Assembly (NCBI GenBank): GCA_029204225.1
Contig: CM055095.1
Location: 16,088,049-16,152,048, forward strand
DNA length: 64,000 nt
DNA from: Diphasiastrum complanatum
Lineage: Eukaryota; Streptophyta; Lycopodiopsida; Lycopodiales; Lycopodiaceae
Reading direction: 5' to 3'
Positions 1 through 13,500 of the stretch are shown one piece after another. A model generated the notes under the pieces. That model saw only the letters and a list, made by a program, of their open reading frames with translations, did not search any database and was not told the origin of the DNA. The position numbers and the translations under genes are program-made. The stretch's first letter is position 1. Every line of letters begins with the position of its first letter.

Positions 1-339
1 AAAACATTCAATTTTTTTTTCAAGATATTTTTCCTTAAAAACTATGATTCATTTCAAGTATAATCTTTAATAAATCAATGTCCAAATCATTTTTATATGT
101 GCAAATTATCCTAGTGTTTGAAGGTCTCTTTATAGATGGTTGATTGCCTATGTATAGTGTTGGAGGACTAGATGTATAAGTGTGAACATTGATGTGTCTT
201 GCTATCAAAAACCACCTACATATTTCAAACCGATTTTATTAACTCTTCAATTTTATTAATAATAATAAGTCATAACAATTAGCATTTAAATTGTTGATCC
301 AATTTTAAGGTTCAAAGTTCAAATACTAATCTATCAATA
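1..339. other. AT-rich spacer, no gene seen
   Basis: No reading frame, RNA gene or repeat boundary is recognisable. It leads directly into the Copia reverse-transcriptase relic that begins near 340. Confidence 0.5.
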
Positions 340-775
340 GGTATAAAGCAAGACTTTGTGCCAAAGGCTACTCACAAATCAAAGGTCTTGATTATGAAGA
401 CACCTTTGCACCAATTGCAAAGATGGTAACAATCAGAATACTCATATCTCTTGCATGTTTTCACAATTCGAGTATGTTCCAGGTTGATGTTTCTAATGCA
501 TTTCTCAATAGTTACCTTGAGGAGGAGATTTATATGGAGCAACCTCCAGGTTTTGTGAAAGAAGGTGATGAATCAAAAGTTTGTCTTTTGTTCAAAAGTC
601 TCTATGGACTGAAACAAGGACCAAGGTCTTGGTATGTTTCAAAACAATTTCAAAGAGCTTTCCAAATTTCTAGCTTTTGAGTTGTCAAAACACTAAGCAT
701 TCAGTATCTATGATATAGAAATCAACAATCAAGAGGACTCAATTGATTATAGTTTGCTTTGTACATATCTATAAT
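340..775 (+). pseudogene. Copia (Ty1) reverse transcriptase fragment
   Basis: The plus-strand frame from about 344 reads YKARLCAKGYSQ, then DYEDTFAPIAKMVTIR, FQVDVSNAFLNSYLEEEIYM, QPPGF and SLYGLKQGPRSW. These are the successive blocks of the Copia RT (RVT_2) family, including the first catalytic Asp in VDVSNAFL. After 650 the frame decays, although a degraded YVDD-like block may lie near 740-775. Gag, protease, integrase, RNase H and LTRs are absent. This is a dead fragment downstream of the EF-P gene. Confidence 0.85.
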
Positions 776-2327
776 TGCACCCTACACTAAACCATCATTA
801 GTTTATGCTATAAAAGGACATGAATAAACCCCAAAATAAAAGACTGAAATGATTCTTTGGTCCCCCAAAGTAGCCAATTTTTTCTCAAATGAATTGGATG
901 AATTGGCCAATTTGAATTGCCCCCATCAGCATTGCTTTGTAGGGCTGCCTCCAGCCTTGGTTTTATCGTAGATTGTTGACAGCTACCATCAAGGTTGGAG
1001 GGACCTCTTAAGTTCCTTAGACTAGTAGAAGTTGTAAATGTTTCTAGGGAGATTTGGGTCCATGTTGTCAATTTTTTCATCTGTTAAATCTTTAGCAAGG
1101 GGTCTGCCTGCAAGTTGAGGGCAGTAGGCCACTATGTTCCAGCTACTTACATCCTTTAGACACAATTGATTGTCCATGGAGTTGACTATCATAGTAAAGG
1201 TCCAATTTGACAAAAAAAATCCTTATCTAATTTTCATAGGATGCAAGCTTTGGTGAAATTCTTGTTGTTTTGCTGTGAATGATCAAGGATAAAAAAAACT
1301 GTATCTAAATTTCCAACTTTCTGTCCTACCACGTACAGTTTGGTTGGAAACTGAAATAGTTCATCCAAATTGGAGCTTCTAAATTAAGGCAACATCTATT
1401 GAGAACTAAATGGAGAATATGTGAACAAAAAAATACTCGCAATCACCATACATTACCCATGAGTACCCAAGTGGCATGCGCTGGTGGACTGTGCGTGCAC
1501 CACATGCCAGCTATATAGTTGTTCAAAGAAGAGTGTACCTCAGGCTAGCCGGAGACTAACAATACACTTGCGTAGGTGACTAAAACCTTTTCTTGCATGT
1601 AGTTAATCTGGATATTTTGCATCTACTATCTCTATAATAAAGTGGACTACATCAGTTTAATTAGCTGGATGCATGAAATAGTGACAAGATTTAAGTGAAC
1701 TACCCTTTTTTTGAATGATAACAAAATGCTAAATTTCATTCTCGATCACCATCTGCAACACCATTCAAGTTTGTTAAATATGGTAAATCATCAAACGACG
1801 AAACAAAAAGGAAATGCAAGAAAGAACGTCTGCTACTTCCAATTTTCCTCTTGCAACTCGTTTTACTTCTGAAAACTATCTTCTTGAAGAGAAACTACTT
1901 TTGGATTTTTTGGTTCAAAAAACACCAAAAATTTTGGACCAGTGCCTTATTCAACTCCAGTTGCAATACATGCAAGCAGCTCTGTTTTATTTTGAGCAGA
2001 TTAGCTTATCAGTATTTCCAATTATTAGCCTAAGCATTAAGGGGTCAGGAAGTGTTGGACCTCTAGGAAAAAAAAATAAGCTGTATTTTAGCAAAATAGG
2101 CTTTACAATCTCATAGAAAATTCACATAAATAGTAAATTCCTAAATAGATTCTAAGCATCTATGTTATTGGAAAGCTAGCTGGTTGCTCTTAGAACAACC
2201 TTGAATGCAATAAGGACTGTACAACATGAATAGCTTTAGGTCATGCACAATGACCATTTCTGCAGAATGGGTGAATGCCAGTTCTATATTGTCTACACTG
2301 CAAATGTAAGTTCAAAGCTGCTATTCT
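776..2327. other. 3' flank of the EF-P gene, no other gene recognised
   Basis: This stretch lies downstream of the EF-P stop codon on the minus strand and should hold its 3' UTR and poly(A) site. I cannot choose between several minus-strand AATAAA-like hexamers, for example near 1985. A 63-codon minus-strand frame at 1022-1213 (contains AYCPQLAGRPLAKDL) has protein-like composition but matches no family I know. It could be an exon relic or chance. Confidence 0.4.
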
Positions 2328-2346
2328 TCACTCAGTATTCTTTGTC
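2328..2346 (-). CDS. EFP: EF-P exon 11 (stop codon)
   Basis: The acceptor TGTCTGTTTTTCAG has a strong pyrimidine tract. It completes Arg and adds T-K-N-T-E before TGA at 2328-2330. EF-P proteins normally end within a few residues of this Arg. A second possible acceptor (TTTGCAG) about 45 nt further on would give a longer, less family-like tail. Confidence 0.65.
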
Positions 2347-5300
2347 CTGAAAAACAGACAACTTGACAGGTGAGGAGGCTCATCTCCATACAACACCAAA
2401 GAACGAAAATATAGAAAACAGCACAACTAACAAAATAAAACCAGCTGAAAGTCAGGAAGAAAGGGACAAGACAGTAACAAATCATATCGTGGTACTTTGC
2501 AGAAAGACAGCTGACTGCAGACACAAACTCACCTCGTGATGTATGTATTATTGGTGGTATCAACTACTATCCGATCTCCAGCCACAATAAAAGGAGGTGC
2601 CTGCAGACATAAAATTACCAGTGCTATGTGATGATTCTAGTGATGACAATTCACACAACAGCAACATAAGAAGGCATTCTCTTACACTTTCCACCGCCTT
2701 AAAATACAGACATAAAATTACCAGTGCTATGTGATGATTCTACGGTCTTAAAATGCCAATTAAGTTATATGGACCTCTTTTACCATACAAGACACAAGAT
2801 TTCAAATTAGTGAGCTCGATAATCTTAGTAAATACTCAAAAAAAATCTCTTCAGAAGATTGTTTTCCTGTTATTGATTTTAGCCAAGCCATCTACTCCTG
2901 CATTGCTATTGTCTTCTGATCTTCCATACACTTCCCCTCTTTTGGTATGCCGACTTCCTTTTCATGCCATTCATAAGTTTCAAGAAAGCACAAGACAATT
3001 CCTCCATTTTATAGTAAAGATTTTCTTTTTGAAACAAGCTTGAAAACCTTCAATGTGATTTGAATTAAAAGAGCTCTAAAATATGTTGTTCTCCAAGCAA
3101 ACCTTGAAGTTGCTTTCTAATTTTCAATCTCATGTGAGCACTCACGATTTTGTAATACCCTAGACTTGATTTTATTAATCTATAATCCTTCAATAATACT
3201 ACCGTTACCAAGAAAACTTATGCTGTCATTCTGTTATTTTTCTGAGCTAAGCAACATAGTCTAACTTCCCAGTTTCTTATGAATCAATTTTCCTGGTAGC
3301 TCCAAGATAGTTATAAATCCAATCACATAATCAATCAGAACAGTTACTCATGTCTCTAATGCTACTGAGTGTGCCTCTAAGCTTTCCAAGCTTTGCTACT
3401 TATTGAAACATTGATTGATGCTTGATTGGAGAAAATGAAAATAAAGCTCATATAGATGCTAGCTGTTTGAAATATTTCATAAATTTGTTAGGGAAATTCT
3501 AAAGTTACTACATTACTGAGTCTGTATTGGCCACGGATCAGTAGTTTTAATGATGGCCCAACGGATTAAGTTCAAGGCTCTGAGTACATTTAGTTGAGCT
3601 AGATTCAGCCCCTTCTAGACACCCTCAGGCTCGTAAGGACACGGGATTTAAGCCAGAATCCTAGCAGTAACTTCTTGGCAGGTTCCCTTAAGGGCCTCTA
3701 GGGTAGCACATTAACTCACAGGAAAACCAAACTTATCTGGTTTGCTCTCGAGTGTTTTGGAGGAGGCTCTAGACGAGGATTCCTATACAATGTCTTCCTA
3801 TATAAACATCATTTGCTGCAATCTCTTCTACATGTGATGCTTTGCTTGTCAACGTGTTTTTAGCTTGGTATCAAAGGAATTTCCCATGTATTTTGACATC
3901 TTTTGTCTCCTCCAACAAGTTGGATCCATCATCTTCTTCCTCCTTCAGCTTGATTTGCAGCCAATGATCTCCACCTTCTCTTTCTACCAACAATATGGCT
4001 ATTTGCAAACTTCATCACCAATGATCCATCTCACTGAGCATTTCTTCCAGTGATTCCCTCATTAAACATCAGTTTTGCTTGAATTTTATCTGTTGAATCT
4101 ATCAACAGATAAAATTCTTTGCCAGCCTTTTTACCATCAGAGAAAGCTTCATTAATTTCCATTCTTCAGGAATTTTCACTCATACTTTTCCTACCAACGA
4201 GTGAGTTATAGTTGGTTCCCATCTCATTTCTGCAGTGATCCATTTTACCTGATGTCATTTCCATAGAGGACTGCCCTCCAGTTCCATTGGTTGCATCGAT
4301 CTATTTATTCGAGGCCTTTTCCATCAGTAATTGTCCTCAATATCCATTTGGCAGCAACGATCCACCTAAAAGCACACAAGTTCCAGCTGCGATGAGTGAA
4401 CTATTTCTAGTTCACTTTGGTTGGCAGCATTTGATCTCCAAGTTAAATTTTGTTACTTAGATTACACTTGCTGTTTTCTTTGCTTGCCCAAAGCAATGAT
4501 GTATTCCCTTATACAATAGTTTAGCTACAGTGAGCCACTGTTGACTGCATCTCTTAAAGCTTATCGACAACCAGGGGGCTAGTTCATAGCTTAAACTATC
4601 ATTATGTGAGCAATTGATCATCATGCCTACGACTTGGGCTATTCCTAGCTTCTCTCCTATTGAAGAGCTTAATGCCTCACTTACTTCCTTGAGGAAAAAA
4701 TGACTTCACCACAGGAAGATTTGTATGTGAGCTATGCATGCTTATCTCCATAGCCTAGGATATCCTGCTATTGCACGTTCTTTTTCTACTTCTTGGGTTG
4801 CTTGATCAGTTGCTGCTCCTAATGTACATCCTGATGGTCACAAGACGTCACTTATGCATGATTTCAAGCACAAAGTACAACTAACTATATACTCCATTAT
4901 CAGAGAACCCATGAGCAGTTTGCGGAAGATTCATTTTCCAAGAATATATTTGGATGGCAGAGCTGCAACTTGGTGGAGGACTTCTACATGAGATGCATCT
5001 AGGATGGGTTTGATGAATTGGAGAGTTTTCAGATTAGAGATGCTATGGTTGATCCACAGTGGTTAGCAAATGTTACAACAAGCAAGGGCTTATGAAATTA
5101 TACTAAAAGGTTCACAAAATTTTCGCACTTATCTCCGAATCTTCCAGTGGTTGAGGTTGTTTCACTATATATAACTATGCATATCTGGATTGAGAGAGCC
5201 ACCCAGACATGATGTTGCTTCTTTTCATTCCCTTTCTTTATCAAAAGCTATGTATCTTGTTGCTACTTTACTGCATAAGTACCACAATCAATAGATGCTT

Positions 5301-7424
5301 GGGACTCCAGGACGATCGGTTCCATCACAATATGCTCTATTATTCTCTATTTTTCTATCAGTTGATATCTTGGTACTAGTACTAGATCAGTACCAGTTAC
5401 TGTCCTATATTTCTCAGAAGGTACTTTCCAGGGGTTATGACTAGGACCTGTATGAACAATATATCATTGAAGTCTGGGAGTCCAGATCATCAGGCTCAGG
5501 ATTGCAAAACCGCCACCTAGTGCTACATCGATGTACACATGCATGAGGCTGATGATCTTGAGTTGTATGTAGAGGTCATTGAAGAGTTATCAAATCTGTA
5601 AAGTGTCATGCACATTCATCATATGCCACTTGGGATGGCCAAGTGGGACCACATCATATTAGGTTATCGGCATGTATATCTGGCAGAGTTCGTTGCTTTA
5701 GTTTAGGGTACAGACAGCAATCTTTTAGCAGAAGCCATATCATTTTTCAAGTAAGTGCTTTTCTTGCACCAAATCCAAAGAGCTTTTTTGGCCATTACTT
5801 GGCATGCTATTTATAATGGTTATCATTGTTTTGAATGCCCGCATTGAGGGCCAAGACATTTATTTAATGTTTTTTGGTTCTATGCCCATTTTCAAGATTG
5901 AAAGAGTTAAGAACGATCTATAGTTACCGAATTAATATGTCCCTAGTTCAATACTTTTGAATAAGCTCCTCAATTAGGTTCAAGGCTCTAAGTAGCTTTG
6001 TTTGAGTCGGTGAATGGAGGCCCTTCTAGAAACTTGTAAACTCTGGATAAGGATATGACATCTTAGCCCTATTCCTAGCAATGGCTTCCTGGAAGGTTAT
6101 CTCACAGGCCTTCAAACTAATCTAAATCCATTAAGTTACTGGAGAACCACAGTTACATTGTCTGCTCTCGTGTCCTTTGAAGGAGGCTCCACAACAACTC
6201 TTTGTCGGAGATCTTTGTCTGATTCTAGTTGTAAGAATGTTGCTCATAAAATGTTCTTAGTTGGAGATTGCTATATGTGATCATCATGTGTTGAAATTTT
6301 TGCTCCACGTGATGCTTTGCTTGTGAAGGTCTTCTTAACTCCATCCAAAAAAAATATGCCATGGTTACCTTTTAAAAGTAGATGCTCTTTTTTGTTTCTT
6401 TGACTCGAATCCAAATTTTAAAGTCGAGTTGCCTCACAATGTGCTTCAAACACATAGTACAAAATATACACTTATGGAACGACATTTTGTATGCACCAGA
6501 ATTGTTTTGTTTTGATCGTACAAAAAGATTTTTTACATCAAAAGAAATTTTTGTAAAATAATCAATTTTTTTTACATTCCGTACCAAAAAGTATGAAACA
6601 AGAATCTATGCATCATACAGTGGGGATAACTCAACACCACCAGAAGAATTCACAGTAGGTCACTCAAAAAGATAACCTCAAAAGATTAATCGTAAACTCC
6701 AGTTAAAACGTATAATACACTACTAACAAGAACATGCACTTCTACAGTAGAAAATAATAGGTCACTCTTTGTTACATGAGCACCTGTTTTATTGCCGGCC
6801 ACTTCCTTGCAATTAAATTTAAAAAACTAGTTTAACTGACAGATTCCAGAAAAACAATCTTAGATAGGGATATTTTGACTAGCTAGATAATTATTGTCTT
6901 TGTTCTCCTCATGTCTAAGACATACACTTGAAAATTACCACAACAATGGGACTATCTTATGTTAGGTGCTGAGCGTTATGAGTTTCGAATTGGCTGATTC
7001 TCTTCCTACTGTGGGTCAAGATTGGGAGACAATAAATTCTCTCTAAGGCAATATGTAACTCTTTGCTCAACGGCAAACTAAAAGGCTGCACATGTGTATT
7101 TAAATTTTATACTTACATTGTGCTTGTACAATTTACCTCACTAGGATATTGACTCCGGTCACAATAATCTTTGTAAGTTAGATATTGTATGCAGTGCCAC
7201 CTTTTTTTTTACTGTAGATACTGTCACATTCACTTGATCAAGAAACTAACCCCAAAAGTTGCTGTTTTATCATTTCCATGCTTCAAACTTTACAGCAAAG
7301 TGTGTACCTTGGGTACAGTAAAAACCAGATGGGGGTCACTTCTATATTTACATAGTATAAATACATTGCAAATATGTATGGTAGTAGGTGGGTAAATGTG
7401 AATATTTGTAAACAAGAGTGGGCG

Positions 7425-7509
<85 letters not shown>

Positions 7510-10500
7510 CATTATTTGCTGACCATTCTCCAATACCACACGTTTGTATCTGCAAGCCATAGCTACCATCTTATCAACAAATTCAACCTCTAAACCAATC
7601 ATGACTGACCAAGAAGAAAAACTCAAACAACAAAAGCGTTTTGCAAGTCAGCTGCTATTATTGGCAATTTTAGTTATGTTTCAATCATGATTCACCGAAA
7701 ATGAACTCAAGTCAACAAAGTTAAAAGCAACTTATTTCTTTATGATTCACTAAATGAACTCGAGTCAACAGAGTTAAAGACATTCAATTTTCTTACTTGC
7801 TTATTTTTTACTTTTAAGTATAGGGAGCACATACTTAAATTTGCATCTAGAGCAACACTTTGGCTTTCTGGCAACAATCTCAGAAAAGTGATCAATTCTC
7901 TAATTTCATACAACTCTAGATATCAGCATACTGCAATAAGGCTCTAAGATAGCAGATAAAAAGCTGCTATACGTTTCTGATTATCTTTCCATTTGCTTCT
8001 TGAATTTTCCTTGGAATGCATTTGCAAATCAAACTTGTCATCTAGCGGCTTCTTTCTTGGAAAAGTGGAACCTACAGACAAAGATATGTCTCCCTCAACT
8101 CCAAATTCACTAGCGGAAGATCACATCCCATTTAGGCTTTGTGGAGAAATGCAAGATCTCCAAGAGCCAAGCTGAGGACAAGACAATAGGTCATTAGGTG
8201 AGTTTAGTCAGCCACCAACTTTTAGGCTCACTTACCTTGACACAATCGATATAGAAGAGCAAATTCACTTTGGAGCTTCCTAGGCCCAAGTTGATCTTTG
8301 GCCTAGAAAAATCAGTTTAACTTAAATACCAAGCCCAAAACCTTGAGGCTCTACAACGAAAACCCATTCTACCATCTCTAGAATGCACTTGCTTGACATA
8401 AATGTTTGTCGTAATCATGCGACTAAAACCCATCTTTACAAAAGAGAACATTGAAAAACACGCCTAGTGTTTCTGGCAAATAGAACAGATAATGATCATC
8501 ACATATCCGAGATACATTCCAAACATAATCATGAGCACTTAAGCATGTTTAATTCAAGGACAAAGACCTTACGTTGGCGTTTGAGTTTCTCCTTTCATGT
8601 AGGGTTCAGCTTTTATAACGGTGCACGTCACTCGAGTTGGTACATTAGCTGACAGAGGACTTCCTTCATAGATTTGTGCAGTAACAGCCATGCCATCTGT
8701 ATCACATATAACAATTATGTTAACGTTGCTTAATATTTCTAGAAAAAAAAGCAAGAGATTCATAGACCATGACTAAGTCTATAAATCTCATTGTGTACAA
8801 AAGTTCACAAGATATACTAAAATTTTAAAGTGAGAAAAACTTGCAAAATCGTAGAATTTTGAGGGTAATATTTTCCATTCAAGAATTTGATGAATTCGAT
8901 GAATTTTTGGCATACAAAGACATACAAGAAGTTTCAATTGGAACTTGCACAAGATCGATTGCCAAAAGCCAAGTATAAGCCAAGAAAACAGGTTGGTTGC
9001 CTGTTAAGGTGATGCAATCCCTCAAGTCCCACTACCATTGGGGCTCGAGGTTGATACTTGGACTATACCCAGTGGTATCATGCTTCGAGCTCTTATAAGC
9101 AAACTCCAACAATGGAAGATATTCTTCCCAGTTAGATTGTTTCCTACGCACATAAGCTCTCAACAGATCTTCTAGGACTTGGTTGACTCTTTCTGTTTGA
9201 CCATCCATCTATGGGTGGTCAGAAGTATCCATTTTTAGCTTAGTTTCTAACTTAAGAAACACCTCTCACCACAAATTGTTGGTAAATTTAGGATCTCTAT
9301 CACTAACAATACTTGATGGAAGTCCATAGAGCCTATAAATATTTTTGATGAAGAGCCTGGCTAACTCAGGCGCCCTCACTGTAGTCTTAGTCAGGATAAA
9401 CTCAACCTGTCCACTATTACTCGATTCGTCTTAGGTAAACTTACAATAAAATCCATACTGATACTTTCCCACTTGCCATCGGGTATCTCTAATGGCTGTA
9501 GGAGGCCACCTATCTTAAGGCGTTCCACCTTATTGGCCTGGCACTTATGGCATTTCATACATACCCTTGGACGTCTTTACTCATGCTAGGCTAGTAAAAT
9601 TCCTTCCTTGCTAAGGCATACGTCTTTCTAATACCCGGATGCCCTGCACTAGGACTGTCGTGACTTTCTTCTCAGATTTGGTGCCTGAAATCACTGTCCC
9701 TAGGTATGCAAACTCTACCCTTGTAAAGAAGGTACCCATCCTCAATGGAAAAGTTCTTCCATCGCGGTCACTATTTCTTTCTTCGGTTGGCCCAGTCGAA
9801 CCGGTGACTCTTGTTCGCTATTGCTTCCTACGGTTGGTCCTTGCCGACCACCCGGCGAATCCTGTGCGACAGCGACAGCTGTATTTCTTTGAAGTACTTC
9901 CTGCCACACACGTGCATAGTGAGAATCTTTCACGCACGTATTTCTCAATGACTCCAAAATGTCACTGTGGAAGACCATAAAACTACGTGCATGCAACTCT
10001 AGTCTTCTACTAAGGGCATCTGCTACAACATTGTAGCGTCCCTTCCTATAGCGAAGCTGATAGTCAAACTCCTGGAGCAACTCGGCCCAGCGAGCTTTGC
10101 GACCCTTCAACTCGCCCTGCGAAGACAACCATTTGATACTCTCATGATCAAAGACTATCTCAAAACTTGCCCCATACAAGTAGTGTCGCCACTTCTTGAG
10201 GGCATAAACTATAGCATACAGCTCCTTCTCATAGCTGGAATAATTCCGTTGAGCCGCATCCAATTTCCTACTCTCAAATGCCAATGGGTGTCCGTTCTGC
10301 AATAGAACCACACCAACAGCCTCTTTACTGGCATCTGTCTCAACCACAAATGGCTGAGTAGGATCGGGTAATCTTAAGACAGGAGCTGAAGCTATTGCAC
10401 ATTTCAACCTTATACCCAACAAGGCCTAGGAAGATTTGCAACTCTTCCACATTACTAGGCATTGGCCACTGTAAAATGGCAACCACTTTCTCAGAATCCA

Positions 10501-13500
10501 TACTGATTCCGTGATCACATGCCCCAAGTACTTTACCTTTCCTACGAAAAATTCACATTTTTCTTTCTTAGCAAAAAGGGAATTCGCTCTTAACATTTGG
10601 AAGACCTTCTTGAGGTGTTCCGCGTGCAATTCCTCAGTTTCGCTAAAGACAAGAATATCATCCAAGAAAACTAACACAAAATTACCCGAATAGGGCCTCA
10701 TTGTTCATAAGCCTCATGAACGTGGCTGGAGCATTGGTTAACCCAAAGGGAAGAACCAAAAACTCAAAGTGTCCTGACCAAGTTCGGAAAGTCTTGAGGG
10801 CATCACCCGCACGGATCCGAACCTGATGATATCCCGATCGTAAATCAATTTTAGTGAAAAATTTCACTTTTAATAAGTGATCAAACAAATCATCTATCCT
10901 GGGAAGAGGATATCTATCCTTTACCGTGACCTTATTCAAGGCACGATAATCAACACACATGCACATCGATCCATCCTTTTTCTTAACTAAAAGGATCGGT
11001 GCAGCCCATCTAAAGTAGAAGCAAGTACTAAAGGAAAAACAGATATTGAATCAGAATGCAAAGAACAGAGAAATACCTGGTCAACGGCCTCAGTACAAAG
11101 GAGTCTCCTCAGCTCCACTGCTGCTATCGAGGGTGCCTCCGGTATACCAGGTTCATTGTATAATTCAATATCTTTGCCATTATGTTCAAATGCAATATAG
11201 CCCCCTGGTAATTTCTTATCACAGACAATCCCAAATCGTATAGCCACTCCTTACCTAGGATGATGTCCGCAATAGCTAGCTTGATAACCAGCAAATCCAG
11301 GCTATCCTCATACTCTCTAATCGTCAAGGGTACCTGACGAACGACGGAGTCCCAAACGTTTTTCCGTAGGCCATCATCCATGGAAAAAACGTATCTCTGG
11401 TCACCAATAGTGGTCGTGAGCCCTAACTTCTTTACCAACGAGTAGTTGATAAAGTTATGGCTTGCTCCGTCATCGACAAGAATACGAACTCTACGACCAG
11501 CAAGCATCCCATGTAGTCAAAACAGGGTATGCCTCTCGACACTAGGGCCCAAAGGACAGTGGAGACACAAGACTATGTCTGCTGGTCAAAACTCACCTCA
11601 ATGGTGCGTAATTTCTTCTCTTGTCCTCCCTTTTGACCACTAGGTCCTCGAGAGCCACCCTTCTTATCTCCTTCTTGCCTTCTAGCAAGAAGTGGACACT
11701 GGAATCAAGAGTGGTCGCTTACAAGACAATTAAAGCACAATTTTTCTTTTTTAGCTCTTTCAAGCTCAGCAGGTGATAGTTTAAATCTTTTTGCTTTCAC
11801 AAATTTATTCTTAGTGAGCTTCTCTTACCCTTAGAGGTGGTAGCCGCTGACGGTTCTGCTGCTTCGGACTTCCCCTTACGGTCTCTTTCGAGGAGATTGT
11901 CATACATCTAGGAATACTTAACTGCCTCCTCGAAAGTTTGAGGTTGCCGAGGTATGACCTCTTTCACGAACATTGTGACCAAGCCCCTTATAAATCCTCT
12001 CCTCTTCTGATAATCATTTATGGAGAGTCTGAGCATGGCCTCTCTATAATTGGACCGATACTGGGTAAGGGTGTTCAATCCGGCACTCTTCCCAAAGCCG
12101 CCAATTACGATCTTCCTCATTCTCGGGAGAATGTTCCTTAACCTACAAATAGAAGAGAGCATGACAATGCATCTTGGTTTCCAAGGAGGGCTGCTGACTA
12201 CCAAGCTGATTTATACCATCCATTGATGTTTTCATAGATTCATGATGACTGGAATGTAAGACCTTCACAATATGCTGATCGTTAGCTAACGAATTGCACA
12301 TAATCTTCCTTTTTTTCTCATGCACCTCAGGAATTGGTGTTGCAACCAGTTGTTCTCTATTATTATGAAACTTTGCAGCTCCATGTCCAAGGATGCAGTG
12401 CATTTCGAGCATGCTTTAATTTTTGTTGGTCTAGATAAATAAATCCTCAAATTCGTTTGATGATTTTGGTTGTTTACAAACAGCAAAGAGGCTCCTCAAA
12501 TCAGCTTCTTTGCTTAGAACGATGTCCCGCGATTGGTTTGCTCATGTTTCTTCACATCCTCTTAGTTATTTTTTCTTACAACATTTGTGTTGTTCACCAG
12601 CAATCAATCTTGTCCAACCTAAATGATCGACTCTTTGTTCACAATTGGTCTTATAAAAAACTCCATTACCAGTTCATTACAGGCTACAATTATTGACTCT
12701 AGATATGCAGCCTATTTGCGTTCACTCTCGAAATTTTGATGGTCTTACAGAATTCTTGTGTTGCAAGCTATCCAGACTCTCTCAATCTAACAGATTGGTT
12801 TTTTGTTGTTTCATTTTCCTCAAAATGTCCTTGCATGCTCTTTTCTATAATCCTTACGCAATAGCTCAAGATATGGCTAAAACCCCCCAAATCCTTTTGA
12901 TTCTCTACTAGCCTCTGATTCCAAGTGTCATATTTGAAATCTCTAGAGCATTAAGACAACAAAAATTCTCTCACACGACCCAGTGTTGTACTCGTATACG
13001 CCTTGCCAACCCTACTTCCAAATGGATGTAGGCAGAGGCAGGAAGCCCTATATATACCTGAGTACCACCTGAAGTAGGTACGTTGTTTCCCTAGACCATT
13101 AGTGGGGTGATTCCCAGCCACATTGCCACATGTCCCATACTAATCCTCATGTCACTCCAATTTGACACTTAACGAAAGAAAATACACAGTACTAGGCATG
13201 CCATTCTCTGCTCCTCTATTCCCTATCCTTCTTCAGTAAACACTATCACCTAGGTGCAAGGGTTGTAACAAAATCTAATGCTAACTAGACTTGCTACCAG
13301 ATTATGTAGACAAGTAAAGTAGGAAATTGGAATCGTTGTCAGAAAGGTGGGTCAACAATGCTCAAATAAGATCTATAGATTCTGAAAAACACATATCCAA
13401 ATTATAGGTAGAACTTATCTCATCTCAGTTCAGATTTTGTTTCGGTGAGCAAAGACCGAGCATCTCCTAAGCTTATGAAATAATTTACTTTTGGGCCAAG

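Larger units (their letters stand above)
3503..6340 (+). mobile_element. Decayed gag-only Gypsy element with two LTRs
   Basis: Two diverged direct repeats (3503-3865 and 5922-6340) flank a region with a primer site and a broken gag but no RT, RNase H or integrase. Translated pieces ([58 protein letters not shown]) parallel, in order, the gag of the chromovirus at 14737-20509 ([59 protein letters not shown]). Both LTRs start AGTTAC and end in CT like that element. No target duplication is left. It sits antisense to EF-P in intron 9. Confidence 0.75.
9040..13270 (-). mobile_element. Gypsy (Ty3) retrotransposon relic, 3' truncated
   Basis: In minus-strand order: LTR-like sequence (12926-13270), primer site, gag, protease, RT, RNase H and integrase, the standard Gypsy order. 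Frames are broken at several places and no 3' LTR is found below 9040. It lies in EF-P intron 7 in the same orientation as the gene. Confidence 0.85.

Noticed and set aside
2270-2305. Alternative acceptor TTTGCAG for the last EF-P exon
   Set aside because: It would add a long non-conserved tail. The acceptor at 2347 has a better pyrimidine tract and gives a family-like short C-terminus.
7283-7626. Open frames on both strands across the (TG)n(AG)n tract
   Set aside because: They are dipeptide repeats forced by the microsatellite; the real coding here is only the 40-nt EF-P exon.
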